Positions 12,635 through 21,664 of a stretch of 64,000 nt of DNA are shown here, one piece after another. Each line of letters begins with the position of its first letter. Position 1 is the first letter of the stretch. The notes beneath the pieces are model-generated. The model ran no database searches. It saw nothing but the letters and a program-made list of their open reading frames with translations, and was not told the DNA's origin. The stretch is from Actinomyces sp. (lineage in GTDB: Bacteria; Actinomycetota; Actinomycetes; Actinomycetales; Actinomycetaceae), in NCBI GenBank assembly GCA_022649165.1, contig JALCNR010000006.1:1-64000 (forward strand). The letters run 5' to 3'. Both the position numbers and the translations under genes were made by a program.

Positions 12635-13639
12635 ATGAACATGCTGAGATCCGGCACTCGTCCCCGGCGCGGACGCGCCTCCCGACGCCCCATGACGGTC
12701 GTCGCGATGGCGGCAGCGGCCATCCTCGGCCTGGGCGCCTGCGGTTCGAGCGATGCCGGAGGAGCCTCGGGCGAGTCGGGGACGGGCGGCGGAGGCCTCT
12801 CCTCCGGAGACGCGACCTATGACGCGGTGGTCAACGGCGGGCCGGTGGCGGACGCGGCGACGGTCGCCGCCAACGAATGGGCCAGCGCCGTCAAGGAGTC
12901 CGGGACGCTGCGCGTGGGCGGGACGGAGACCTCGACGCTGTTCTCCAACCTCGATCCCACGACCGGCGTGGTCACCGGCTTCGACGCCGGCATCACGCAG
13001 CTGCTGGCCCGCTACATCCTCGGCGACGCCACCCGGACCGACCTCACCCAGGTCTCCGTGGACACCCGTGAGGAGCTCCTGGTCAACGGCCAGGTCGACC
13101 TGGTCGCCGCCACCTACTCGATCACGCCGGAGCGGCTGGCGCGCATCGATTTCGCGGGACCGTACTACTCGTCGGCAGCCGGCATCCTGGTGAAGAAGGA
13201 CAACACGGACATCGCCGGCGTGGACGACCTCGCCGGGCGGACCGTCGCCACCCAGGCGGGGTCCACCGGCGAGACCACCCTCGCGACGTTCGCCCCCGAC
13301 GCCACGGTCCTCGCCCTGCCCGACCACGCCCAGTGCGTCCAGGCGGTCCAGCAGGGTCGCGCCGACGCCTACGTCATCGACCAATCCCTGTTGCTCAACG
13401 CCGTCACGTCGAATGACGACGTCAAGGTCGTCGGAGACAGCTTCGGGTCCGAGGACCTCTACGGCATCGGGCTCCCGAAGGGCTCCGACGCCACAGAGTT
13501 CGTCAACGACTTCCTCACGGAGATCGAGCAGGACGGCACGTGGCTGGACCTGTGGAAGGCGACGATCCAGGCGAAGACCGGAGTCGAGACCGCGCCGACG
13601 CCTCCGGAGATCGGCGTCTCCGAGGACGCCCAGAGCTGA
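12635..13639 (+). CDS. Polar amino acid ABC transporter substrate-binding lipoprotein (GluB-like)
   Basis: This 334-residue family 3 solute-binding protein has a lipoprotein signal peptide with lipobox LGAC (Cys about residue 30), then a Ser/Gly-rich linker and the binding domain. Typical motifs are GTLRVGG, VVTGFDAGITQLLA, GQVDLVAATYSITPERLARIDFAGPYY and ADAYVIDQSLL. It matches the glutamate/glutamine-binding group. GAGAAGAGG precedes the ATG. It overlaps the first permease gene by one base (TGATG), so the operon is tightly coupled. Confidence 0.9.
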   Translation: MNMLRSGTRPRRGRASRRPMTVVAMAAAAILGLGACGSSDAGGASGESGTGGGGLSSGDATYDAVVNGGPVADAATVAANEWASAVKESGTLRVGGTETSTLFSNLDPTTGVVTGFDAGITQLLARYILGDATRTDLTQVSVDTREELLVNGQVDLVAATYSITPERLARIDFAGPYYSSAAGILVKKDNTDIAGVDDLAGRTVATQAGSTGETTLATFAPDATVLALPDHAQCVQAVQQGRADAYVIDQSLLLNAVTSNDDVKVVGDSFGSEDLYGIGLPKGSDATEFVNDFLTEIEQDGTWLDLWKATIQAKTGVETAPTPPEIGVSEDAQS

Positions 13640-14280
13640 TGGTCCTGTGGGACTACCGGGGGGAGTTCCTGGACGGCCTGGGGGTGACGCTCCAGCTGAC
13701 GGTGTGCGCCTTCGCCGGGGCGGTCGTCGTCGGAACGCTCGTCGCCGTCCTCCGCATCTGCCCGGTGACGCCGCTTCGGGCCTTGGGGGCCGTCTTCGTC
13801 GAGGTCTTCCGCAATGTGCCCGTCATGAGCCTGCTGATCCTGGTCGCGTTCGCTCTGCCGGAGATCGGCGTGATGATGGACCTGACCACGTCGGTGATCG
13901 TCGCGATGACGTGCGTGGGCGGGGCGTTCCTGTGCGAGGCGGTGCGCGGGGGCGTCAACGCCGTCCCCGCCGGCCAGATCGAGGCGGCCCGCTCGCTCGG
14001 CTTCACCTTCTCGGGCCTGCTGCGCACCGTGGTGCTGCCCCAGGCGTTCCGCTCGATGGTCCAGCCTCTGGTGACGGTCTTCATCGGGATCCTCATCAGC
14101 TCGTCCCTCGCGGGGGTCATCGGGGTGCGCGACCTGACCGCCACCGTCTCCTCGATCAACAACCGCGAGGCGCTGGGGCTCACGACGTTCCTGGTCGCCG
14201 CCGTCCTGTACCTGGTCATCGCCCTGACGGCCGAGGGCGTCGGGGCGCGGCTCGAGAAGAGACTGAGGATCTTGCGATGA
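13639..14280 (+). CDS. Amino acid ABC transporter permease (GluC-like)
   Basis: This 213-residue His/Glu/Gln/Arg/opine-type permease has about five membrane helices. The conserved cytoplasmic EAA loop is visible in IEAARSLGFTFSGLLRTVVLPQAF, and EVFRNVPVMSLL is typical of the family. It starts on the stop of the binding protein and ends in an ATGA overlap with the next permease. It would form a heterodimer with that protein. Confidence 0.9.
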   Translation: MVLWDYRGEFLDGLGVTLQLTVCAFAGAVVVGTLVAVLRICPVTPLRALGAVFVEVFRNVPVMSLLILVAFALPEIGVMMDLTTSVIVAMTCVGGAFLCEAVRGGVNAVPAGQIEAARSLGFTFSGLLRTVVLPQAFRSMVQPLVTVFIGILISSSLAGVIGVRDLTATVSSINNREALGLTTFLVAAVLYLVIALTAEGVGARLEKRLRILR

Positions 14281-15167
14281 GCGCCGCGACGCCCGTCGGG
14301 ACCATCCGGGCGCCCCGGGGAGCGGGGGCCTCCACCCCGTTGTTCGACGAGCCGGGGCCCCGCACGCTCCGGCTCATCCGCCTGGCGACGGCGGTCTCGG
14401 TCGTCGCCCTGACCGCGCTGGCGGTATGGGTCGTGCACGTCTTCGGGGAGAACGGCCAACTGGCCGCCGACCGGTGGCACGAGTTCACGGCGTGGCCGAC
14501 CTGGCGCTATCTCATCGCGGGGTTCTTGGGCACCCTGCGGGGCGCCGTCGGAGCGGCTGCGATCGCGCTGCCGTTGGGGGTCGTCCTGGCGCTGGGGAGG
14601 CTCTCCGAGAGACGGCCGGTGCGGTGGCTCTGCGTCGCCGTCATCGAGTTCTTCCGCGCGATGCCGCTGCTGCTGCTCGTCTACATCTTCTTCTTCGCTC
14701 TGCCGCGCTACGGGATCAATCCGGCGTTGTTCTGGCAGCTCGTCATCCCGATCGGGTTGTGCTCGGGCGCGACGCTCGCCGAGGTCTTCCGGGCGGGGAT
14801 CCTCGCCCTGCCCGCCGGCCAGACCGAGGCGGCCTATGCCGTGGGCATGACCCACGGGCAGGCCATGCGGCTGGTGGTCCTGCCGCAGGCGACCAGGCTG
14901 GTTCTGCCGGGGCTGCTGGCCCAGGTCGTCGTCCTGCTCAAGGACACGACCCTGGGCTACGTGGTGTCCTATTCGGAACTCCAATTCTCCGCGAAGGTCC
15001 TGGTGTCCTCCACCGGCCATCTGGTCCAGACCTACCTGTTGGTCACGATCCTGTACGTCCTCATCAACCTGGCGATCTCGAAGGCCGCCGACGCGTGGGG
15101 CCGCAGGGAGCGGCGCGCGTACGCCCGGGCGGGCGCGGCGTCCACCACGGCCACCGGCATCGCCTGA
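14277..15167 (+). CDS. Amino acid ABC transporter permease (GluD-like)
   Basis: This 296-residue partner permease has an N-terminal cytoplasmic extension rich in Ala and Pro, then five to six membrane helices. Family motifs are VIEFFRAMPLLLLVYIFFFALP and the EAA loop TEAAYAVGMTHGQAMRLVVLPQA. It ends the operon just before a strong terminator. No ATPase gene for this importer is adjacent on either side, so the energising subunit must be encoded elsewhere or shared. Confidence 0.9.
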   Translation: MSAATPVGTIRAPRGAGASTPLFDEPGPRTLRLIRLATAVSVVALTALAVWVVHVFGENGQLAADRWHEFTAWPTWRYLIAGFLGTLRGAVGAAAIALPLGVVLALGRLSERRPVRWLCVAVIEFFRAMPLLLLVYIFFFALPRYGINPALFWQLVIPIGLCSGATLAEVFRAGILALPAGQTEAAYAVGMTHGQAMRLVVLPQATRLVLPGLLAQVVVLLKDTTLGYVVSYSELQFSAKVLVSSTGHLVQTYLLVTILYVLINLAISKAADAWGRRERRAYARAGAASTTATGIA

Positions 15168-15185
15168 GCCGGCGTGCGGACTCGC

Positions 15186-15231
15186 GAAGAGGGCTCGGAC
15201 CCAGCCTTTTGGCTGGGTCCGAGCCCTCTTC
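15186..15231. terminator. Bidirectional intrinsic terminator
   Basis: This is a perfect 21-bp stem (GAAGAGGGCTCGGACCCAGC...) with a TTTT loop, placed between convergent operons (amino acid transporter on +, ribosomal proteins on -). Confidence 0.92.
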
Positions 15232-15251
15232 TCCGCTTCGGCGTCGCGGCC

Positions 15252-15374
15252 TCAGCCCTGACGGGCCTTCAGGCGCGGGTTCTTCTTGTTGATGACGTAA
15301 AGGTGCCCGCGGCGGCGGACCACCACGGATCCGGGCTGGCGGGCCAGGGACCGGATCGACGCGCGGACCTTCAT
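15252..15374 (-). CDS. rpmJ: 50S ribosomal protein L36, zinc-independent (Cys-free) paralogue
   Basis: This 40-residue L36 has the family core ([30 protein letters not shown]) but none of the Cys/His zinc ligands of the standard C+ form. Such C- paralogues replace zinc-binding versions during zinc starvation. It is the last gene of a five-gene minus-strand operon. Its ATG overlaps the rpmE2 stop (ATGA). Confidence 0.93.
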   Translation of the reverse strand: MKVRASIRSLARQPGSVVVRRRGHLYVINKKNPRLKARQG

Positions 15375-15661
15375 GAGCGCGCCTCCCCTGCGGGGTCGGC
15401 GTCGGCACCCGCCTGGCGGGGACGCCCATAGCGCGCATAGAACTTCTCGACGCGCCCGGCGGTGTCGACCAGGCGCGAACGCCCGGTCCAGAAGGGGTGG
15501 GAGGCCGAGGAGACCTCGACGTCGACGACGGGGTAGGTGTTGCCGTCCTCCCACTCGATGCTCGTGTCCGAGTGCTTCGTGGACCGGGTGAGGAACGAGA
15601 ATCCCGCGGCGCGGTCGCGGAAGACGACGGGATGGTAATCGGGATGGATACCGGGTTTCAT
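15371..15661 (-). CDS. rpmE2: 50S ribosomal protein L31 type B, zinc-independent
   Basis: This 96-residue L31 type B has the family signatures [24 protein letters not shown] and [10 protein letters not shown], and no CxxC zinc motif. The YkaA/RpmE2-type form replaces zinc-binding L31 under zinc limitation. It is separated from rpsN by 85 bp, the only sizeable gap in the operon, and overlaps rpmJ. Confidence 0.95.
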   Translation of the reverse strand: MKPGIHPDYHPVVFRDRAAGFSFLTRSTKHSDTSIEWEDGNTYPVVDVEVSSASHPFWTGRSRLVDTAGRVEKFYARYGRPRQAGADADPAGEARS

Positions 15662-15746
15662 AGGTGCTCTCCTTGGAGGGTCGCGGTGATCAGGGGCCGG
15701 GTCAGGGGCGGCGCGGCGCGCGGGGCGGGCGGTCACACCGGCCCGA

Positions 15747-16052
15747 TCACCATGAGGATTTGGTGACGCCGGGCAGGTCGCCTCGCAGGGCGAGTTGGCG
15801 GAATTGGACGCGGGAGAGCCCGAACTGGCGGAGGTACCCGCGGGGCCGCCCGTCGGAGGCCCCCCGGTTGCGCAGCCTGGTCGGCGAGGCGTCCCGGGGG
15901 AGCGCATGGAGATCCCGCATGGCGGCCTCCCTCTCCTCGGCCGGGAGGTGGGGGTTCACCGAGGCGCGTTTGAGGGCGGCGCGGCGCGCCGCGTACCTCT
16001 CGACGACCGCCGCCCGCTGGGCGTTGCGCGCGATCTTGGACGTCTTGGCCAT
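15747..16052 (-). CDS. rpsN: 30S ribosomal protein S14, zinc-independent long form
   Basis: This is the 101-residue long S14 ([40 protein letters not shown]). The short C+ form has CxxC-x12-CxxC; this protein has no Cys. It overlaps the rpmG stop by one base and belongs to the zinc-sparing operon. Confidence 0.95.
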   Translation of the reverse strand: MAKTSKIARNAQRAAVVERYAARRAALKRASVNPHLPAEEREAAMRDLHALPRDASPTRLRNRGASDGRPRGYLRQFGLSRVQFRQLALRGDLPGVTKSSW

Positions 16053-16222
16053 CAGCGCACCTCCACGAACTCGACGTGGCGGCGGGCCACGGGGTCGTAC
16101 TTGCGCAGGCGCAGCCGGTCGGGCGTGTTGCGCCTGTTCTTGCGGGTGACGTAGCGGTATCCGGTGCCCGCCGTGGACTCCAGCGTGATCACCAGGCGCG
16201 AGGCGGTGGAACGTGCTGCCAT
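16052..16222 (-). CDS. rpmG: 50S ribosomal protein L33, zinc-independent
   Basis: This 56-residue L33 has the family sequence [20 protein letters not shown] and [16 protein letters not shown]. The Cys pairs of the C+ form are absent. The ATG at 16220-16222 gives the usual length. It sits between rpmB, one base away, and rpsN, with which it overlaps. Confidence 0.95.
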   Translation of the reverse strand: MAARSTASRLVITLESTAGTGYRYVTRKNRRNTPDRLRLRKYDPVARRHVEFVEVR

Positions 16223-16223
16223 C

Positions 16224-16460
16224 TCAGAATCTCTCCCCTCGAGCACGCATGTCCGCGATGACCGCGTCGATCCCGTGCTTGTCGATCGTGCGGATCCCGC
16301 GGGGGCTGACGGTGAGCGTCACCGTCCGGCCCAGGGAGGGGACCCAGTAGCGCTTCTTCTGCACATTGACGTCCCATCGCCGGCGCGTTCGCCGGTGCGA
16401 GTGGGAGACGTTGTTGCCGAAGGACGGGCTGGCGCCCGTCACCTGGCAGTGATTGCTCAT
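16224..16460 (-). CDS. rpmB: 50S ribosomal protein L28, zinc-independent
   Basis: This 78-residue L28 ([29 protein letters not shown]) keeps a single Cys instead of the four of the zinc-binding form. It is first in the operon rpmB-rpmG-rpsN-rpmE2-rpmJ. Its start lies about 48 bp from a Zur-like box shared with the divergent CobW-like gene. The gene order matches zinc-limitation operons known in other actinobacteria. Confidence 0.95.
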   Translation of the reverse strand: MSNHCQVTGASPSFGNNVSHSHRRTRRRWDVNVQKKRYWVPSLGRTVTLTVSPRGIRTIDKHGIDAVIADMRARGERF

Positions 16461-16507
16461 CGCGTGACCTCGTAGTTGTGGGACGGCCGTGACATATCCT
16501 ATGGTAC

Positions 16508-16522
16508 TGATAATCAATCTCA
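16508..16522. promoter_or_regulatory. Candidate Zur operator shared by divergent promoters
   Basis: TGATAATCAATCTCA matches the actinobacterial Zur consensus TGAAAATGATTTTCA at 11 of 15 positions. It lies between the zinc-free ribosomal protein operon and the CobW-like gene, both classical Zur targets. Confidence 0.72.
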
Positions 16523-16558
16523 TGTACACCGTCAATCCAGTTCGAGAGGTCACACTCG

Positions 16559-17620
16559 ATGCTCGTCAGCGTCCTGTCCACCGTCGATCCGATGTTGCGC
16601 GACGTCGTCTGCCTGGGGGTGAGCGACGAGTCCGACGTGCTCGCCGTCGACCTCACAGAGGACGGCGTCATCCTGCGCCGCTGGTCTGACGCGGGCACGC
16701 CGCCGCGCGAGGAGGTCCCGCTGGCGCACCCCTGTCTGACGTGCTCGGTGCGCGAGGCCGTGGTCCCGGCGCTCGCGCTGATGCGAGCGGAGGGCCGCGA
16801 ACGGATGGTGCTCGCGCTCCCCGTCGCCCTGGAGCCGATCGCCGTGGTCCCCGCGCTGGTCGATCTCACGCAGCCGGGCGGACCGCTGGCCGGATGCGCG
16901 GTCACCACCAGCGTGCACGCCGTCTCCGTCGACGCCGCGGCCGGGGACCTCCTCCGGCACACCCCCCTGGCGGAGCGAGGATTGGAACTCGCCGAGGACG
17001 ACACGCGGTGCACGGGAGAGGTGCTCATGGTCTCCCTGGGCTACGCCGACGTGCTGCTCGCGCTGGGAGACGACCCTCTCGGCTCGGATCTGGTGGAGCA
17101 TCTGCGCCCCCTCGACACGCTGCGCGTCGACCATCTGGACGAGCTCACCGGTGATGTGCTCTTCGGCTCGGCGGGCGGGCTCCGGCATGACCCGGAGGCG
17201 GCGGTGCGCCGGGTCCACCCCGCCTCGACGGCCGCCTGGGGCGGCCCCACCGCCCATGGCGTGTGGACCCTGGACCTGCGTTCCGACCGGCCCTTCCACC
17301 CGGGGCGGCTCGCGGAACGGGTGACGGAGCTCGCCGCGGACGGGACGCTGGCGCGCGGCTGCTTCTGGCTGCCCACCCGGCCCGACACCGTGTGCACCTG
17401 GGAGGTCAACGGCGACACGGCATCGGTGGGGACAGCCGGCCGGTGGGACGGCGAGCCCGCCACGCACCTCATCGTCACGGGCACCGCCGACCCCGATGTG
17501 CGCGACCGCATCCGAACGGTGTTCGCCCGGATGCTCATGACGGACGCCGAGATGGCGGGCGCTCTGGCCTGGGTGGGGGCCGACGACGGCCTCGACGAAT
17601 GGTTCCCCGGAGACGAGTGA
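16559..17620 (+). CDS. CobW/COG0523-like protein lacking the GTPase P-loop
   Basis: This 353-residue protein resembles the divergent CobW-like proteins found beside zinc-free ribosomal genes in actinobacteria (the mycobacterial Rv0106 type). The metal-binding Cys motif survives as [10 protein letters not shown] (C59, C62), and a C-terminal CobW_C-like domain is visible ([33 protein letters not shown]). The N terminus has no GxxGxGKT Walker A, so it probably does not hydrolyse GTP in the canonical way. It is divergent from rpmB across a Zur-like box, pointing to a role in zinc allocation. Function is inferred from family and context. Confidence 0.8.
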   Translation: MLVSVLSTVDPMLRDVVCLGVSDESDVLAVDLTEDGVILRRWSDAGTPPREEVPLAHPCLTCSVREAVVPALALMRAEGRERMVLALPVALEPIAVVPALVDLTQPGGPLAGCAVTTSVHAVSVDAAAGDLLRHTPLAERGLELAEDDTRCTGEVLMVSLGYADVLLALGDDPLGSDLVEHLRPLDTLRVDHLDELTGDVLFGSAGGLRHDPEAAVRRVHPASTAAWGGPTAHGVWTLDLRSDRPFHPGRLAERVTELAADGTLARGCFWLPTRPDTVCTWEVNGDTASVGTAGRWDGEPATHLIVTGTADPDVRDRIRTVFARMLMTDAEMAGALAWVGADDGLDEWFPGDE

Positions 17621-17749
17621 CCCCGCCGACGCGAGACGACCCGGTCCCAGGGCCCGGGGAGGGGACGCGGTCCCACAACAAGAAATCCCGACAAAACAGA
17701 AGAAGAACCATCCCGATTCGGTGCGCACGCACCTGGACAGGAACATGCC

Positions 17750-19852
17750 ATGACCACATCCACGCGACCACGCGCCCAGGCGCTGCTGAGCGCCCTCGTC
17801 CTCGCCTCGGGTCTGCTCGCGGTGCAGCCCGCGGCGCTCGCAGCCGACCCGGCCTACACCGATCCGAGCGTCATCAAGTCGGATCCGATCACCCTGGAGA
17901 CGGGGCACATCGACGCCTTCAACCCGGTGGCGACCGGTGACGGGCAGATCCAGCTGGCCCTCAAGGAGGACGTCACAGGATCCGGGGTGCTCCACACGCC
18001 CGAGTCCGTGACGCTCAAGGTGAAGGAGAGCGCCCACACGGCGATCCCCGACGGGTATCCGGGGGCGCCCGGAGGCTACCTGCTCCCCCTCACTCAGAAT
18101 CCGGACCTCATCTGGCCCGGGTGGGACACGATGCACGCGGGCGCCGCCGTGGGGGTCACCGACCTCAACGCCGGACGCGCCGACATCACGATCTCCGACG
18201 TGCAGGGCCCCGGCGACGTCTACATCTTCTCCCAGTCCGGCTTCGGCGCGCTGAAGTCTCTCCTGACGGACGGCGGCTACCAGCTGCCCGGGACGATCCA
18301 CCAGGACGGACTGGCGCATGTCCACACGAACTGGGTGTTCACCGAGCCGGGCAGGTACTCGCTGACCGTCAGCTCCACGGTGTGGAACGCGGAGGAGCCG
18401 GCGAGGACGGCGACGAGCCAGACGGCGACCTACACCTTCGAGGTCGGGACCTTCGCCAAGGTCGCGGTGACGGGGGCGCCGGAGGGGCACGCCCACTCGG
18501 GCTCGCCCATCGAGTTCACGGCGGCGGGTGAGAACCTGCCGGAGGGCGCGGCTTACCGGTGGGAGGTCAAGCGGGCGGACCAGTCCGATTTCGAGGCGGT
18601 CGAGGGTCAGAGCGGCTCGTCGTACACGCTGACGGCCGAGCAGGCTTTGAACGCTGCGCAGGTGCGGGTGAGCGTGCTCTCGGGGAACGAGGCCGTCGCG
18701 ACCTCGGAGCCCGTGACCCTCGAGGTCGACGACCACGGGGCGGCGCCGCTGCAGAAGGCGGCCGTCTCCGGCCTAGCCGATCACTACCACCCTGGTGATG
18801 ACGTGTCCCTCAGCGCGTCCGTCAGCCCCGCCTCCGTGGTCGACACCTGGGCGTGGTACGTGACGAACCCGGGCGAGTCCGAGGTTCAGGTCGAGGGCGC
18901 CGACTCGTCGTCCGTGACCCTGGAGGCCGGGACCGCCGTCAAGGACGGAGCAACTGTTCGCGCTGCCCTGGTGAAGGACGACGGGACGGTCTATGTCGCC
19001 TCCGACCCGGTGACCGTCGCGGTGGAGGACCATGAGGAACCTGCGGCCACGGTGGCCATCCAAGGCGCGCCCGACGGTGCCGTCCAGGCGGGCGAGACGG
19101 TCACCCTGTCGGCGGCGGGTGAGAATCTGCCGGAGGGCGCGGCCTACCGGTGGGAGGTCAAGCGGGCGGGCCAGTCCGATTTCGAGGCGGTCGAGGGTCA
19201 GAGCGGCGCCTCCTATGCGCTGATCGCCGGGCAAGGGCTTGACGGCGCGCAGGTGCGGGTGAGCGTGCTCTCGGGGGACGAGCTCGTGGCGACCTCGGAG
19301 CCCGTGACCCTCGAGGTGGAGGGCGCGGAACCCGACGAGCCCGAGGCTCCGGCCGAGTCCGAGCTCACCGACGCCACCCGCGGTGGCGTCACCGCGCCCG
19401 CTACGGCCGAGCAGGGCAGCACGATCACACTTGATGTGGGTGCCGCGTACGCCGGCCAGGCGGTCACCGTGTGGCTGCACTCCGACCCCGTGCTGCTGGC
19501 CGAGAGCACAACCGTCAATGCCGCTGGCGCTGTCTCTGTCACGATCCCCGCGGACACCGAGGTGGCCGGGCACAAGATCTCAGTTCAGGACGCGGACGGC
19601 GGCGCGCTGATCGGGTGGGCGCCCCTTGAGGTGACGGCGGCGGACGAGGAGCCTTCGCCGGATCCGTCGGACGCGCCCTCGTCGACCCCGTCCGGTTCGG
19701 ACACGAAGGACGGCGCGAAGCAGGATCAGAAGAAGGACGGACTGGCGGACACGGGCGCCGGCACGGAGGCGGCCCTCGCGGCTGCGGCGCTGCTGGCCCT
19801 GAGCGGAGCCGCGACGGCTCTGGCCGCCAGGTCCCGACGTCGCCGCGGTTGA
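17750..19852 (+). CDS. Sortase-anchored surface protein with choice-of-anchor M domain and Ig-like repeats
   Basis: This 700-residue secreted protein has a signal peptide (about 1-31, ending ALAADP). An actinobacterial surface-anchored (choice-of-anchor M) domain follows at about 40-240, with ETGHIDAF, LIWPGWDT, GPGDVYIFSQSGFG and the His-rich HVHTNWVFTEPG. Three Ig-like units come next (about 245-525), the first and last nearly identical. A Pro/Ser/Lys stalk leads to a LADTG sortase motif, a hydrophobic segment and an RRRRG tail. The conserved HxH suggests metal binding. It heads the anchored-repeat ABC transporter cluster and is probably the outermost wall protein. Confidence 0.88.
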   Translation: MTTSTRPRAQALLSALVLASGLLAVQPAALAADPAYTDPSVIKSDPITLETGHIDAFNPVATGDGQIQLALKEDVTGSGVLHTPESVTLKVKESAHTAIPDGYPGAPGGYLLPLTQNPDLIWPGWDTMHAGAAVGVTDLNAGRADITISDVQGPGDVYIFSQSGFGALKSLLTDGGYQLPGTIHQDGLAHVHTNWVFTEPGRYSLTVSSTVWNAEEPARTATSQTATYTFEVGTFAKVAVTGAPEGHAHSGSPIEFTAAGENLPEGAAYRWEVKRADQSDFEAVEGQSGSSYTLTAEQALNAAQVRVSVLSGNEAVATSEPVTLEVDDHGAAPLQKAAVSGLADHYHPGDDVSLSASVSPASVVDTWAWYVTNPGESEVQVEGADSSSVTLEAGTAVKDGATVRAALVKDDGTVYVASDPVTVAVEDHEEPAATVAIQGAPDGAVQAGETVTLSAAGENLPEGAAYRWEVKRAGQSDFEAVEGQSGASYALIAGQGLDGAQVRVSVLSGDELVATSEPVTLEVEGAEPDEPEAPAESELTDATRGGVTAPATAEQGSTITLDVGAAYAGQAVTVWLHSDPVLLAESTTVNAAGAVSVTIPADTEVAGHKISVQDADGGALIGWAPLEVTAADEEPSPDPSDAPSSTPSGSDTKDGAKQDQKKDGLADTGAGTEAALAAAALLALSGAATALAARSRRRRG
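18521..19319 (+). repeat. Intragenic Ig-like repeat, near-identical units at 18521-18729 and 19112-19319
   Basis: Two units of about 208 bp encode AGENLPEGAAYRWEVKRA(D/G)Q and SDFEAVEGQSG, differing at few bases in the first 96 bp. A more diverged unit lies between them (about 18760-19030). High DNA identity suggests recent duplication or gene conversion. Confidence 0.85.
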
Positions 19853-19877
19853 CAGCGGATCCGTACCACCGGAGAGC

Positions 19878-19912
19878 GGCGTCGTGACCGGGCATCCCCC
19901 AGTCACGACGCC
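19878..19912. terminator. Hairpin, likely transcription terminator
   Basis: Perfect 11-bp arms GGCGTCGTGAC and GTCACGACGCC are separated by 13 bases, just after the surface-protein gene. There is no clear T-tract. Confidence 0.6.
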
Positions 19913-20038
19913 GCCACGGGACGCCCGGACGCTCCCAGGGGCTGTCCGGAGTCCTTCCCCTCGGGGGATCGTCGCCGGGCCGACCGCCATCGGCCACATC
20001 ATCATCGGACACCAGATCTGAGAGGCATCGCGGACACT

Positions 20039-21664
20039 GTGCTCTTCCCATCGCAACGACGATTCCGCAGGCGCCGGTCGGCGGTCCTGACGGGCGTCGC
20101 CCTCGTGACCCTCCTGGCCGGATGTGCGGGCACCGCTACCGGTGGGGCGGGCACCGTCGCCCTGTCGCCGGACTCGGACAGGCTCCAGGTCGTCACCACC
20201 ACCGGTATCCTCGCCGACCTCGCGCGCAACGTCGGCGGTGATCGGGTGGACGTGGCCTCGATCGTCCCCGACGGGGCGGATCCCCACAGCTACGAGCCGA
20301 CGCCCCACAACGTCCGCGACATCGTCTACGCGGACGTCGCCTTCTCGAACTACCTCATGCTCGAGGAGCAGGACATCGTCAAGACCCTCGACGCGAACGT
20401 CCGCGAGGGCGTGCCTAACATCTCGCTGGCGGAGGCCTCGGTGAAGTACGCCGCCGATGTCATCCCCCTGGTCGAGGACGTCTCCCTGGACACGATCTGG
20501 CTCGGCCTGCGCGTCGAGGGCAGCGGCCAGGACATCGGGATGGACCGCTCCTCGGAGGTTCTCCTCTCGGCGACCGGGATGGAAGGGCCGGGCCGGCTCG
20601 TGGCTTACCTGACCGAGAGCCTGGGGCAGACCGACGTCTACTTCGACTCCGGGGACGGATTCGACGCCGCCAGCGGGTACCGTGACGACACGGTCTCCCT
20701 GCCGACGGCGGCGCACACGCATCTGAGCTGGGCCTTCACGGAACCGGGCGTCTACCGCCTGCACCTGCAGGCCCGCGCGAAGCCCTCCCAAGAGGAGCAG
20801 ACGGTCGACCTCGGATCCGCCGTCGTCACCTTCGCCGTCGGCGTCGATCCGGCGACCGTGGCGGAGGAGGGAGACACGATCCTTGGCGAGGGGCACGCCG
20901 ACATCTCGGTGGACGTGGATGCCGGCGGGTTCTCGATCCTGGCGGACCATACGCACGACGGCGAGGCCGAGCAGGACCACACGCCGACGGAGTCCACGGT
21001 CATCGAGGTGCCCACGAAGGCCCTCCATGAGCTGCCGTCCGGCCCCCAGTACCGGTTCCTCGGCGAGAGCGGGTCGAAGGTCTACCAGCTCCCCCAGGCG
21101 GTCCTCGGCAAGCACGTGCACGGCGAGATCGACCCGCACCTGTGGCAGAACGTCGCGAACGCGGAGGCCTACGTCAAGATCATGCGCGACCAGTTCATCG
21201 AGGCCGACCCCGCCGGCGCCGCCGAGTACACGGAGAACGCCGCGAGCTACCTCGCGCACCTCGATGCGCTCGACACCGAGGTGCGCGAGACCATCGCCCA
21301 GATCCCGGCCGAGAGACGCCACCTGGTGACGACGCATGACGCCTTCGCGTACCTGGGCAAGGCCTACGACCTCGACATCGCCGGGTTCGTCACGCCGAAC
21401 CCCGCCACCGAGCCGAGCCTCGCGGAGCGCAAACGGCTCACGGAGACGATCCGCAACCTCGACGTGCGCGCCGTGTTCCTCGAGCCCGAGCTGCGCGCCC
21501 GCTCCTCGACCCTGGTGGAGATCGCCCGCGAGCAGGGGGTCCGGGTCTGCACGATCTACGGAGACTCCTTCGACCGCGACGTCCGGACGTACATCGACAT
21601 GATGCGGTTCAACGCCCACTCCATCCAGGACTGTCTGACAACCAGCAAGGACACTGATCAATGA
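20039..21664 (+). CDS. Anchored-repeat ABC transporter substrate-binding protein, zinc type, with inserted surface domain
   Basis: This 541-residue family 9 (ZnuA-like) metal-binding lipoprotein has lipobox LLAGC. Metal ligands are H83 (DPHSYEPTPHN), H367 (IDPHLWQNV) and H433 (TTHDAFAYLG), with a C-terminal acidic position near GDSFDRDVRTY; three His is the zinc pattern. Between the first two ligands (about residues 140-350) is an inserted choice-of-anchor M-like domain (TGMEGPGRLVAYL, HTHLSWAFTEPG) and a His/Asp-rich loop (ADHTHDGEAEQDHTP). Start is GTG with GAGAGG 13 bases upstream. It overlaps the next gene (ATGA). It fits the known anchored-repeat ABC transporter substrate-binding family. 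Confidence 0.9.
   Translation: MLFPSQRRFRRRRSAVLTGVALVTLLAGCAGTATGGAGTVALSPDSDRLQVVTTTGILADLARNVGGDRVDVASIVPDGADPHSYEPTPHNVRDIVYADVAFSNYLMLEEQDIVKTLDANVREGVPNISLAEASVKYAADVIPLVEDVSLDTIWLGLRVEGSGQDIGMDRSSEVLLSATGMEGPGRLVAYLTESLGQTDVYFDSGDGFDAASGYRDDTVSLPTAAHTHLSWAFTEPGVYRLHLQARAKPSQEEQTVDLGSAVVTFAVGVDPATVAEEGDTILGEGHADISVDVDAGGFSILADHTHDGEAEQDHTPTESTVIEVPTKALHELPSGPQYRFLGESGSKVYQLPQAVLGKHVHGEIDPHLWQNVANAEAYVKIMRDQFIEADPAGAAEYTENAASYLAHLDALDTEVRETIAQIPAERRHLVTTHDAFAYLGKAYDLDIAGFVTPNPATEPSLAERKRLTETIRNLDVRAVFLEPELRARSSTLVEIAREQGVRVCTIYGDSFDRDVRTYIDMMRFNAHSIQDCLTTSKDTDQ

Noticed and set aside
17621-17749. Zur-like site before the first surface-protein gene
   Set aside because: No sequence close to TGAAAATGATTTTCA is visible; the gene may be read from the CobW-like promoter.
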